A stretch of 64,000 nt of DNA, taken from the NCBI GenBank assembly GCA_942490535.1, contig CALNXQ010000005.1:496001-560000 (forward strand). The letters run 5' to 3'. Origin of the DNA: JAEINY01 sp942490535. GTDB lineage: Bacteria; Bacteroidota; Bacteroidia; Bacteroidales; Marinilabiliaceae. The first letter of the stretch is position 1. Every line of letters begins with the position of its first letter. Both the position numbers and the translations under genes were made by a program. The notes below the pieces were generated by a model. It searched no databases. It was not told the origin of the DNA and saw nothing but the letters and a program-made list of their open reading frames with translations. Shown piece after piece: positions 43,104-51,459 of the stretch.

Positions 43104-43848
43104 GCCGCATTCCGGCAATATGTTGAAAGAGATGGTGGCCAACCTCCGTCCTGAATGGAAAATTGAGGCCTTGTTGCAAAGCATAAGTGAAACTGTTGAA
43201 TGGCTTCAGCAACACGAACAACCGGCCATTATTTTCATGGATATTGAATTGGCAGATGGCAACTGTTTTTCCATTTTTGACCAGATACATGTGGATAGCG
43301 GTATCATTTTTACCACGGCCTATAATGAATTTGCACTAAAAGCCTTTCAACTCAACAGCATTGATTACCTGCTCAAACCCATCAAAGAAGTTGATTTGCT
43401 GCGTTCCATCGAAAAGGTGGAAAACGCCATTGAAAGAATCACCAACAATGTGCGGCCAGACATTGATTACCGGCACTTAGCCTCCACGATTCTCAATTCC
43501 AAACAAGATTACCGGCAACGCTTTATCATCTCCAAACGGGAATCGTTCTTTAAGCTGTCGGTGGTGGAGATTGCCTATTTCTATTTTGATAACCGGGTCA
43601 CTTTTGCTGTCACCTACGATAACAAACAACATGTACTCAATCAAGCCCTCGATAAAATAGAACAGGAGCTGGATCCGAAAACCTTTTTCCGCACCAACCG
43701 GCAATCCATTGTGAATGTAGAAGCCATCGACCGCTTTGAAACCTATTTCAGTGGCAAGCTGGTGGTGAAGCTTATTCACAATTTGAACGATAAAATCATC
43801 ATCAGCCGGGCCAAGGCGACTTTGTTTAAGGAGTGGCTGAATCAGTAG
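43072..43848 (+). CDS. LytTR-family response regulator
   Basis: 258 aa from MDINVLIVEDEPHSGNML (43072; the frame begins with a TTG at 43066). Receiver domain with VEDEP pocket, phospho-acceptor Asp in IIFMDIELADGN (about residue 58), and FTTAYNEFALKAFQLNSIDY with LLKPI. LytTR domain from about residue 150 (QRFIISKRESFFKLSVVEIA; FFRTNRQSIVNVEAIDRFE). Overlaps the kinase gene by 32 bp, a translationally coupled pair. Confidence 0.95.
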   Translation: MDINVLIVEDEPHSGNMLKEMVANLRPEWKIEALLQSISETVEWLQQHEQPAIIFMDIELADGNCFSIFDQIHVDSGIIFTTAYNEFALKAFQLNSIDYLLKPIKEVDLLRSIEKVENAIERITNNVRPDIDYRHLASTILNSKQDYRQRFIISKRESFFKLSVVEIAYFYFDNRVTFAVTYDNKQHVLNQALDKIEQELDPKTFFRTNRQSIVNVEAIDRFETYFSGKLVVKLIHNLNDKIIISRAKATLFKEWLNQ

Positions 43849-43944
43849 TGATTGATTTTTCAACTTGGACGGGTTCGGTGTCGTTGTCCGGATAAGAATT
43901 ATGTCCCCGCTACCGCACGATTTTTCGCGTGGCGCTATGTCTTC

Positions 43945-44352
43945 CTATTTCGCTACCATAACCCCACCCAATTTCCCAGGTTCACCACTATAATCTTTAG
44001 CACTGATATACACATAATCCTCCGGATAAAACACCAAACCTTATTCCACTGGAATACTGTGGATGTAGTTAATCTTTTCATCAATGACCTTGATACTCTA
44101 TAGCTCTATTGGTTTGCTATCATGCCTCCAGAATTGAAATTTACTAATAGTGGATGATTTTGCTCCGGCTATTTCAAACTGCTCCAACAACCACTCTTTT
44201 CTTCTTTCGCGTGGATTATCTTTTATGGCTTTTACAATGGCCTTATTGGTAAATCGTTTGAAATCGCCTAACAACAATTCTGGTTTTTGGCCTTTAGCAC
44301 TTCTGAATGTCAAATGAACATGATTAGTCATAATGCACCAAGGATAATGAGG
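43945..44352 (-). pseudogene. REP-associated tyrosine transposase (Y1_Tnp/RAYT) remnant
   Basis: Translated on the minus strand, PHYPWCIMTNHVHLTFRSAK carries the RAYT metal-binding HxH motif (HVH). The text continues LLLGDFKRFTNKAIVKAIKD and FQFWRHDSKPIEL, then a TAG at 44098-44100 where the family has Trp, then in the same frame VIDEKINYIHSIPVE, a second stop where Ala is expected, and GLVFYPEDYVYISAKDYSGE to a final stop at 43945. The Tyr of the catalytic centre region (YIH) is present downstream of the first stop. The 5' end is cut off at the palindrome-rich element at 44355. Two in-frame nonsense mutations and 5' loss make it inactive. Confidence 0.85.
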
Positions 44353-44354
44353 GT

Positions 44355-44520
44355 AAGAAAAAACCCGGCACCAATCGGTACCGGGTTCTTTGTATCACAT
44401 TTAAAGATGCTTGCTCCGCATTGTTAGTTACAAACTAATTTTTAGTAACGACGAAGTTGAAAACTTCGCTGAGCCGCAGTTTCGTCATCATTTGATGTGA
44501 CTACGGCTATCGGGGGGCTT
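44355..44520 (-). repeat. Palindrome-rich element, copy A
   Basis: Read on the minus strand it holds a run of small dyads: ATCAAATGAT, CGAAGTTTTCAACTTCG, GTTAC...GTAAC, then a terminator hairpin CCCGGTACCGATTGG/...CCGGG with a T-run (44359-44384). About three-quarters of bases match copy B at 45490-45690. It directly follows the stop of the RelE/ParE gene on the same strand and abuts the truncated RAYT. Confidence 0.75.
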
Positions 44521-44530
44521 TTTATACGCA

Positions 44531-44824
44531 TTAATACCTTAAAGTCTTTGTATTCCCATAATTATTCCAAAAACGAATCAACTCCACCTGATCGTTATTC
44601 TTGACACGATAAAAAAGCGTGATTTGTTTACACACCACACAACGCCTAACATCTTTCTTGTTGGTGGGCGTAAAATTTACTATTCCACTTTTCAAGTCAC
44701 TGATTATCTTCTCAACGGAAGCAACAAACCTCATCGCCTCTTTTTCCGACCAATGCTCCAGCAAATAATCAACATTACTGGCGAAATCCAACTTTGCTTT
44801 TTCCGACCATTTTACCGTTCTCAT
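44531..44824 (-). CDS. RelE/ParE-family toxin
   Basis: 97 aa, the usual size. RelE/ParE fold pattern: VKWSEKAKLDFASNVDYLLE helices, then beta-sheet with RRCVVCKQITLFYRVKNNDQ and the C-terminal VELIRFWNN. Closest in style to ParE-like toxins, which act on gyrase or, in RelE, on mRNA at the ribosome; which of the two is not decidable. The toxin start overlaps the antitoxin stop by 4 bp (44821-44824). Confidence 0.85.
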   Translation of the reverse strand: MRTVKWSEKAKLDFASNVDYLLEHWSEKEAMRFVASVEKIISDLKSGIVNFTPTNKKDVRRCVVCKQITLFYRVKNNDQVELIRFWNNYGNTKTLRY

Positions 44825-45066
44825 TTAAACAGGTGGGGATACTTTGTTTTCATTTCCGACATCACCTCTTCATGCGTATAAGTATTGCCTTTTTCAAAAT
44901 CCTGAAGTCCTTCCTCCACAGTATGCATTTCCTCAGGTGACAATTTATACTGTTTTTCGTTTTGTTGCTCCATACGTAAAACCTGTGAAAGCTTAAGAAT
45001 AATACGCTCATCTTTTAGCTTGAGAAATTCCTCGATAAACTGAATTTTTAATGCTTGAATATCCAT
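44821..45066 (-). CDS. Antitoxin of the RelE/ParE pair
   Basis: 81 aa, acidic and mostly helical (IQFIEEFLKLKDERIILKLS; KLSPEEMHTVEEGLQDFEKG). Position directly upstream of the toxin with a 4-bp ATGA overlap is the typical antitoxin-first order. A clear ribbon-helix-helix or HTH DNA-binding motif is not obvious; the size and composition match small Bacteroidota antitoxins. Confidence 0.78.
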   Translation of the reverse strand: MDIQALKIQFIEEFLKLKDERIILKLSQVLRMEQQNEKQYKLSPEEMHTVEEGLQDFEKGNTYTHEEVMSEMKTKYPHLFK

Positions 45067-45489
45067 TTATACATTGTTTTACCCACACAAAGTTAATGAT
45101 TTATAGCTGAGATGTCATCAACTAACATGAATGGATTAACTATTCATGTGGCATTTTGGGCTGACATGACTGGCGACCTTGTCAGGTTTCATCCTGTCAT
45201 TGGTGCGGTACATGATAGTGATACATTCAAACTACCCTCGCATTATTAATCCAGGCAAATCTTAAAAACCACTCAGGACACACTCCTTTTAATACCATTT
45301 GTATTACCAGATGATTGATAAATCGTTTTGGTTTGTAATCGGTATAACTCTTCCCCCAAAGGTGGAAGCGAACCACACAAACTGAAACATCCCATAAAAA
45401 CGGCGAACTACTCCACACCAGATAACTACCCACAAAACCTCCAAACCTCACACTCCTTCCACCCTCGGGGGAAGGGAGGGATGGGGGCA
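45067..45489. other. Gene-free interval between antitoxin and repeat copy B
   Basis: Contains a C-run/G-run stretch CCCTCGGGGGAAGGGAGGG near 45462-45479 of the kind found as dispersed intergenic repeats. A minus-strand frame (45227-45538) runs through this stretch and copy B and is not supported as a gene. Confidence 0.5.
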
Positions 45490-45690
45490 AAAAAAAACCG
45501 GCACCAACCGGCACCGGGTTCTTAGTATTCCCATTCAAATATCCTTACTCCGTAATGTTAGTTACAATCTAACTTTTAGAGTAAGTCGAAGTTAAAAACT
45601 TCGCCCAGCGCCGCGATCATTTGATATGACTACGGCGAGCGGGGGCTGAACCGCAGCGCTTATTGGATGCTGCTACGGCGAGCTGGGCAT
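45490..45690 (-). repeat. Palindrome-rich element, copy B
   Basis: Homologous to copy A: a GGCACCGGGTT-type terminator hairpin, then GTTAGTTACAATCTAAC, GAAGTTAAAAACTTCGC and ATCATTTGATATGACTACGG in the same order and orientation, extended by a second CTACGGCGAGC segment. It lies 49 bp past the stop of the 226-aa membrane protein on the same strand, just as copy A follows the toxin gene. Probably a structured 3' UTR or a REP-like mobile repeat. Confidence 0.75.
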
Positions 45691-45738
45691 TAGTTAAAAA
45701 TTCAAAATAATTATTGATTTTCAATTCACTACAAACAT

Positions 45739-46419
45739 CTAATTTATCTTTAATATTTCCAACGGCTTAATATCGTTATTATACTTTCCTATATTTTTTA
45801 TATAAACAAAAAATAAGCTACCACCCTTTTTTAGTATTACAAAACAAGAAGGTGCATTATTGTACTCTGATCTAATATTTAGATGAACTTCATTCTCATG
45901 ATTAAGCAAAGTAACTCTATCGAAAGCACCACTATAGGAAATATAATCTTTGTTTTTTGTGATTTTAATAAAATTCTCCTCACCAAGCAAACAAACTCTA
46001 GTGGAATTATTGAATAATAAACACTCATCTTGAGCAACTTTAATGGTAGGATTAGTACCAGCTTCAAACTCGGCAAAAGATTCCTTTACTATTGCATTCG
46101 ATATAGTTTCCATATTAATATTAGACACTTCTATATCATTACAGTGCATTACCTCCCATATAAACACTCTAAACTTGTTTCTATAGTCATATACATAGGT
46201 CCAACCTTCCTCATTCCTCCCTGATGAAAAAACATTCTTTACCTCTACTTCATCTGCATTCCTTAATAAATTATGGTATCGATCAGGATTTTCAACTGTC
46301 GGTATATATAAACAATCAATCCTACTTAAGAAACTCCAAAATAAAGGCATTGTAAATATTAGAACTAAGACTGCAAATCCTAACAACACAAAACCTTTTA
46401 ATCTTTTTACTTTAATCAT
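45739..46419 (-). CDS. Membrane-anchored protein, candidate immunity protein
   Basis: 226 aa. An N-terminal TM helix (GFVLLGFAVLVLIFTMPLFW) anchors a soluble, beta-rich domain of unknown family. Strongly AT-rich, like the RHS-tail gene 28 bp upstream, and unlike the rest of the window. Gene order toxin-tail then small AT-rich gene is typical of polymorphic toxin/immunity pairs, so it is a candidate immunity protein; no domain match supports this directly. Confidence 0.65.
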   Translation of the reverse strand: MIKVKRLKGFVLLGFAVLVLIFTMPLFWSFLSRIDCLYIPTVENPDRYHNLLRNADEVEVKNVFSSGRNEEGWTYVYDYRNKFRVFIWEVMHCNDIEVSNINMETISNAIVKESFAEFEAGTNPTIKVAQDECLLFNNSTRVCLLGEENFIKITKNKDYISYSGAFDRVTLLNHENEVHLNIRSEYNNAPSCFVILKKGGSLFFVYIKNIGKYNNDIKPLEILKIN

Positions 46420-46447
46420 ATCAAAATAGTTAAATCACATAAAATAA

Positions 46448-47434
46448 TCATAACAACGGCGATAGAACAGGAATAAGCTCCGGCTGTAAGACCATTACTC
46501 CAATCAATACAACTCCCGTTACATTTGGTTTGTAAGAAAGTCCAACGCCAAATTTCCTCCCATCTAAAGATATTGGCATACTTGCTCCGAGAGAAGCACC
46601 ATTTACCAAACTATAACCACTATTCATGCCAGCAAATGACATCGAATAACCTAAATTATTTGGATCAACAGTGGCCGTACCAGTTAGCAAATACCCTAGT
46701 GACAGAGAAACATCTTTACCATTTGTTGTTGTTATATTGATCGGCCCTTTACCTTTTGTTTTGGATGTATAATAACTAAATTTAAAGTCTCCAATATAAG
46801 TATTAGTTGTTTTTGACCTTTGATTCTTTACTGTATATCTAAACAAATCTTCAATACCCAGCGAGACACCCCCCCCGTTCGAAACTGTATTATTCATCAC
46901 AGCATCAACAATGGCAGGAGATGCATCTTGTATAATCCTACCGCTTCCATGGACATTATCAGCCTCACTTAAAAATCCACGGCCAACCCGACTTCTAAGC
47001 CTTAACTGCATAGCTCCAATTGAGTTATTGACAATGCCATTTGCGTCAATCTGTTTAAAATTAGAGGTGTTAATTTGGGCATCTTGATATCCCGCATAGG
47101 CAAAGTAGCCTTTTTGCTGATTATAACCTCCACCAAAATTTCCAGAAGACGGAAACCAATCCGTTTTATCTGCCCATTTAGCAAATTTATCCGCGCCATC
47201 CCAAAACTCATTCCAAACATGCACTGGATTCAACCAATCATACCAGGCATAACCTGTTGGATAGGTATACAAAAACGGATTATTCAAACAATAGGCATAC
47301 CTGTTAAAGCTCATCGCCATACCCGGTGTCTGGATAAAAGAATCGGAGTAATTCTCTCCCAGTTCAACGGTCAGCAGCTGATCAATTCCTTCTCCATAAA
47401 AAATCCAATGGCTCTGGTCTGGTCGTCCTTTCAT
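46448..47434 (-). CDS. Orphan RHS C-terminal tail (putative polymorphic toxin)
   Basis: 328 aa. Residues about 40-65 (AMSFNRYAYCLNNPFLYTYP) are the RHS core C-terminal motif, normally xRYxYxxNNPLxYxDPxG, with degenerate DP (YP here) and no RHS repeats or DPxG upstream. The remaining 260 residues are the variable tail: GVSLGIEDLFRYTVKNQRSK and a Gly/Ser-rich C-terminus ending VLIGVMVLQPELIPVLSPLL, hydrophobic. No known nuclease or deaminase motif was recognised. AT-rich. It is probably a displaced RHS 3' end acting as a reservoir of toxin tails rather than a complete toxin. An immunity-like gene follows. Confidence 0.75.
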   Translation of the reverse strand: MKGRPDQSHWIFYGEGIDQLLTVELGENYSDSFIQTPGMAMSFNRYAYCLNNPFLYTYPTGYAWYDWLNPVHVWNEFWDGADKFAKWADKTDWFPSSGNFGGGYNQQKGYFAYAGYQDAQINTSNFKQIDANGIVNNSIGAMQLRLRSRVGRGFLSEADNVHGSGRIIQDASPAIVDAVMNNTVSNGGGVSLGIEDLFRYTVKNQRSKTTNTYIGDFKFSYYTSKTKGKGPINITTTNGKDVSLSLGYLLTGTATVDPNNLGYSMSFAGMNSGYSLVNGASLGASMPISLDGRKFGVGLSYKPNVTGVVLIGVMVLQPELIPVLSPLL

Positions 47435-47593
47435 TAAGCCAGGGACGCCACCGTTTTAGCTGGCACAAAATAAATTAATTGTTAACTACCAAACAACAGT
47501 TGCCCTGATTAATTAACATTAAAATATCACAATTAAAATAACCCCGCCTCCCGTCCACTAACGCCAGGGCCATAAAGGACCCAGGCTGTAAAA

Positions 47594-47624
47594 CAAAAAA
47601 AAAACGGCACCCCACAGGGCACCG
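47594..47624 (-). terminator. Rho-independent terminator of the 227-aa gene
   Basis: On the minus strand CGGTGCCC/GGGTGCCG (with two G-U pairs; 47605-47624) is followed by a run of ten or more T residues. It is 27 bp past the stop at 47651. Confidence 0.75.
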
Positions 47625-47650
47625 CTCACATTCCTTCAATCGAGAACGAT

Positions 47651-48334
47651 TCACTCCTCTACTTCCTCCTCTCCTTTCTTTGTGGCTTTGTGCAAATCCA
47701 CAATGATGCGGGCCGCTTTGTAGGTTTGATACACCTGGGGCTGACTGTGCTGAAACAGGAGCATCAGCTTATCCACCCGGTCTTTCAACAACTGATTCAG
47801 CTCCGTGACCAGCTCGGCGATGCGGGCGGTGGCCTGCGACCGGGTAACGATGGCCGAACGTGGAGAGGCGATCACAGCGGCAAAATCATCACTCTCTTTT
47901 TTCAGGTTGGTGATGGCTTCGGGCAAAACGCCATAATCACTGAGGTTACCATTGAGCTGGGCAGCCAGAGCATGGATGTTCAGGCAGGTGGTTATCAGCT
48001 TCTCGGCACTCATGTGCTGCAACTGCGAAGGCGACACTGAGGCCTTTCGCTGCAAATCGGGCTGGTTGTTATCAATGGCATACACATACACGGCGGCGGC
48101 TACTTGCACGGTGGCCTGGATCATTTCGGCCTCTTCCTTCTGCTTTAACTCACCCGATCCGGTGGCATGACCTTCCTGTATCATTTGCACTTCTGACAAC
48201 TCACTGAGCAGCGCGTTGAAGATGGTACAGGCATCGCCCAACACGGCGTTGGCAGACAATGTGGTTGCATGCGTTTGAAAGGTATGGGCTACCGCATGAA
48301 ACATGGCTTTCTGATTTCGCTGGGTTTGATTCAT
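47651..48334 (-). CDS. Hypothetical helical protein (227 aa)
   Basis: Unrecognised. Soluble and almost all helical: AMFHAVAHTFQTHATTLSAN, AEMIQATVQVAAAVYVYAID, ITNLKKESDDFAAVIASPRS and a C-terminal QPQVYQTYKAARIIVDLHKA with acidic end. Similar in size, composition and C-terminal pattern to the protein at 32314-33006. Single gene with its own terminator. Confidence 0.7.
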   Translation of the reverse strand: MNQTQRNQKAMFHAVAHTFQTHATTLSANAVLGDACTIFNALLSELSEVQMIQEGHATGSGELKQKEEAEMIQATVQVAAAVYVYAIDNNQPDLQRKASVSPSQLQHMSAEKLITTCLNIHALAAQLNGNLSDYGVLPEAITNLKKESDDFAAVIASPRSAIVTRSQATARIAELVTELNQLLKDRVDKLMLLFQHSQPQVYQTYKAARIIVDLHKATKKGEEEVEE

Positions 48335-48990
48335 AATGGTTTGATTTTAAAATTGTCCAATGAAATTACAGGTTAATCAAACACCCACTGCACATACACA
48401 CGTCAAATTTGACAAAATAACTTATTTCTTACATTATCGTGTCACCACTAATGATTAACATATAACAACAACCCCAAAGCCATTATCACTGTGAGGTACA
48501 TGAGCAGGTTGGGCTCCACAAAGAACCGTTGGCAACGACCGCCGTGAAGCGCGCAAGAGCCGAACTTCGCTTCGCGGGTAACAGCAACGGCCTGCCAGTA
48601 AACGGCCATTGAAAGGCGCTCTTCTCATTCGATTGCGAACCATCCGCAAAGAGGCTGCAGCCAGGCAGAAATGGATCAGGGGCTGCACAAGAACGGTCCG
48701 CGTCGATGAAAAAAGGCTGTGCATCAACCTAAGAGGCGTCCGTGTGAAGTCAAATGACGAGGTAGACCGTCCCAATTTCAATAACCTTCTCACCAGATAC
48801 GTCCGGGTGAACCGGAGCAAGCTCCCGGCCATCCCAAACATGATGGGGGTCCATTGAAATAGTGTGGGCGTCAATACCAAACCGGTGCGGGTCAGCAAGA
48901 GACATCTCCGCGGTAACACGAGCAGTCCGGGTGGTGCCAGCACTTGCGCCCGGGACACCCCTCGGTAATAGCAAGGTACAGTTCAGGCTA
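48335..48990. other. 656-bp gene-free, GC-richer region
   Basis: Open frames exist on both strands, but none has a family signature, and codon and residue composition (Leu/Arg/Ser/Thr-rich on the minus strand) is unlike real proteins here. Between about 48690 and 48935 a short motif close to CGTCCGGGTGAA recurs at uneven spacing (48697, 48739, 48803, 48886, 48926). Possibly decayed repeat DNA or a structured RNA; not resolved. Confidence 0.5.
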
Positions 48991-49806
48991 TCACCAACCA
49001 ACGCCCTTCAACACCCGCATCACCCCATAAAAAGCTGTCAAAGTAAAAATGATGGTCGCGCCGGAAGGGAGGTCAAAATAATAAGCTATGAATAATCCGG
49101 CCATGCTACCCACCACACTAATAATAACGGACCACACCATCACTTTTTTGAAGTTGCGGGCAAACAGATTGGCGGTGGAAGGGGGAATGGTGAAGAGTGA
49201 CAACACCAGGATGATACCCATTACTTTTATGGAAAGTACAATAGAGATGGCAATAAAAATGGCCACCACCATGCGGATCATCTGTACCGGCAAGCCGGAT
49301 ACTTTGGCAAATTCGGCATCGAAAGCGGTGTAGACAATGGGTTCGTAAAATAAATTCAAAGCCACCAGCAATACGATGGAAAGTCCGCCTAACCAGAACA
49401 GGTCGGTGAACCGTACGGTAAGGATATCTCCAAAAAGAAAGCCCATCAGGTTAGGCGTATAGCCTGGTGTTAAAAAGACGAATACGATGCCAATGGCCAT
49501 CCCCAACGACCACAAAATGGCAATGGCACTGTCCTCGCGCAATCCGGCTTTCTGACTACTCCATTCAATGCCCAATGCGGACAAAACAGCGAAGACGGCA
49601 GCGCCCAGAAAAGGGGGCCATCCCATGTAATAAGCCAGACCCATGCCGCCAAAGGAAGCATGGGTGATGCCACCGCTGATAAATACCGATCGACGGGCCA
49701 CAATGTAAGATCCCACTATACCGGCCACGATGGAAGTGAGCACAGCTGCCAGCAAGGCATTGCGAAAAAAAGAAAAGCCGAAAAGACTCAGGATTTCACT
49801 CATCAT
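48991..49806 (-). CDS. znuB: Zinc/manganese ABC transporter permease (ZnuB-like)
   Basis: 271 aa with eight predicted TM helices, normal for the ABC-3 permease family. Conserved segments: SGGITHASFGGMGLAYYMGW (early loop with His) and IVYTAFDAEFAKVSGLPVQM before the coupling helix. Last gene of the Zur/ZnuACB operon: its ATG overlaps the ZnuC stop by 4 bp. Inner membrane channel for metal import. Zn versus Mn cannot be told from the permease alone, but the Zur-type operators favour zinc. Confidence 0.93.
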   Translation of the reverse strand: MMSEILSLFGFSFFRNALLAAVLTSIVAGIVGSYIVARRSVFISGGITHASFGGMGLAYYMGWPPFLGAAVFAVLSALGIEWSSQKAGLREDSAIAILWSLGMAIGIVFVFLTPGYTPNLMGFLFGDILTVRFTDLFWLGGLSIVLLVALNLFYEPIVYTAFDAEFAKVSGLPVQMIRMVVAIFIAISIVLSIKVMGIILVLSLFTIPPSTANLFARNFKKVMVWSVIISVVGSMAGLFIAYYFDLPSGATIIFTLTAFYGVMRVLKGVGW

Positions 49807-50537
49807 TCATGGTGTTTCACAACCCGGTGAGGCACTGTACCGTGGGTTAGTATCTCAACAGGACAATTATAGGACTGTAGAATTTCGTTGGATATTTTAT
49901 TGGTGGGGTGGTAATGCAAACCGCCGTTTACACACGCAATGGTCTTCACCATGGCCGAGATGGTGCCCACATCGTGCGACACCAGCAAAACGCCCATCTC
50001 CTTATTCAAATTGCTTAACAAATTGTATAGATCCTGCTCAAAAGACTTGTCCACATAGGTATTGGGCTCATCCAGAATAAGCAGATTGGGTTGGCTGATC
50101 AGTGCACGGCTCAAAAACACCCGTTGCATCTGCCCACCGGATAATTCACCAATGGGTGCTTTCCGTTTATTGGTTAATCCCACAAAATGGAGCAATTCCT
50201 CCACCCGGCGATGATCAGTCGTCGTCGGTTTTTTCCACCACCTGGAGGAGGCATATCGCCCCGATAAAACCACCTCTTCCACTGTAATGGGAAAGCGTTT
50301 ATCAATGGTATTGATTTGCGGCAGATAGCCAATGCGCAGGGAGCGATCACGGGTCACTACCCCTTCCATGGGTTGAATCAATCCCAGAATCACCTTCAGG
50401 AGGGTGGTTTTACCGCCGCCATTGGGGCCAATGATGCCCACAAAATCCAAAGGCTTCACCGACAGATTCACCCCTTTCAGGATGGGCTGATTCTCGTAAC
50501 CCGCTACTACGTCCTTAAGTTGAAGGAGTGTTTGCAT
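49803..50537 (-). CDS. znuC: Zinc/manganese ABC transporter ATPase (ZnuC-like)
   Basis: 244 aa. Walker A GPNGGGKTTLLKV (about residue 37), signature IGELSGGQMQRVFLSRAL (about 138), Walker B LLILDEPNTYVDKS, H-loop LLVSHDVGT. Cytosolic. Three bp after the ZnuA stop and overlapping ZnuB by 4 bp. Confidence 0.95.
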   Translation of the reverse strand: MQTLLQLKDVVAGYENQPILKGVNLSVKPLDFVGIIGPNGGGKTTLLKVILGLIQPMEGVVTRDRSLRIGYLPQINTIDKRFPITVEEVVLSGRYASSRWWKKPTTTDHRRVEELLHFVGLTNKRKAPIGELSGGQMQRVFLSRALISQPNLLILDEPNTYVDKSFEQDLYNLLSNLNKEMGVLLVSHDVGTISAMVKTIACVNGGLHYHPTNKISNEILQSYNCPVEILTHGTVPHRVVKHHE

Positions 50538-50540
50538 GAT

Positions 50541-51419
50541 TTAATTGTTTGTTTGAAGGTGGGCGATGAAGCGATTCATTTCCTCCAGCCAATTTTCCGA
50601 CAACGGATTTACTTGTACGGTTTGAGCCCCAATCTCAGCAGCAATAACAGCTGCATTTTTACGGTCAAACTCCTGCTGAATGTAAATGGTCTTGATACCC
50701 TTTTCCCGGGCCTGTTCAATGGTTTGCTTGAGGCGGGCCGGAGTGGGCGTTTTTCCTTCAAATTCAATGGTCATCTGCTCGAAACCATAAGCCCGTGCCA
50801 AATAGGTATAAGCCGGATGAAAAATCATGAACGTCAAGCCGGGATGCACCTCTTTTAATTGATACAGTTGTTCATCCAAACCTTGTACGTCACTGACAAG
50901 TCCTTCATAGTTGGATTCAATCAGGTCTTTGTGCGCAGGGAAGAGTGCCAGTAAGGCTTTCCTCAAATTGGAAATGACCACTTTCATCTCGGCGGGAGAC
51001 GTCCAAATGTGGGGATCCACCCCAGCGGAACACACATGATCATGGTCGCCATGGTGATGGTGGTGTTCCCCTTGAATAACAGGTATGCCTTCAGACAGAT
51101 CAAACCAACGCATCGAGGTATTGGCCGACTCAAACTTTTCGGACCAGGTAGCTTCAAAACCCAAATGCCCCATCTTCAGATAAGCAATGGACTGCGACAA
51201 GTTTTTTAGCTGACCGGGCGTAGGTGCATAGGTGGCATGTCCGGCCCCAGGTGGAATTATCACGTTCACCTCTACACTATCGCCCATCAGGCGCTCCACA
51301 AAGTATTTTTGAGGGGCAATACTGACGGAGATAATGGGTTTACTGTTTTTCTTAACCGGTCCGGCACATCCCATTAATAACAAGAGAACAGAAACAATTA
51401 TACTCGCTTTATATCTCAT
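50541..51419 (-). CDS. znuA: Zinc-binding periplasmic lipoprotein (ZnuA-like)
   Basis: 292 aa. Lipobox LLLLMGC at about residue 18. ZnuA/TroA fold: SVSIAPQKYFVERLMGDSVE, GHATYAPTP, then a His-rich loop GEHHHHHGDHDHVC (about residues 115-128), long linker helix and PHIWTSPAEMKVVISNLRKA; C-terminal part has YIQQEFDRKNAAVIAAEIGA. The His-rich loop, characteristic of zinc-specific members, and the conserved His residues predict zinc delivery to ZnuB. 40 bp downstream of the Fur-family gene. Confidence 0.94.
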   Translation of the reverse strand: MRYKASIIVSVLLLLMGCAGPVKKNSKPIISVSIAPQKYFVERLMGDSVEVNVIIPPGAGHATYAPTPGQLKNLSQSIAYLKMGHLGFEATWSEKFESANTSMRWFDLSEGIPVIQGEHHHHHGDHDHVCSAGVDPHIWTSPAEMKVVISNLRKALLALFPAHKDLIESNYEGLVSDVQGLDEQLYQLKEVHPGLTFMIFHPAYTYLARAYGFEQMTIEFEGKTPTPARLKQTIEQAREKGIKTIYIQQEFDRKNAAVIAAEIGAQTVQVNPLSENWLEEMNRFIAHLQTNN

Positions 51420-51459
51420 CTGATATTCCTTAATTCTGTTATATTTCTAACTATTTCAC

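Noticed and set aside
45227..45538. 103-aa minus-strand frame with SLPSPEGGRSVRF
   Set aside because: That text is the translation of a common C-rich intergenic repeat, and the frame begins inside repeat copy B.
48455..48958. 167-aa Arg/Leu-rich frame on the minus strand
   Set aside because: No domain, abnormal composition, competing frames on both strands; treated as non-coding.
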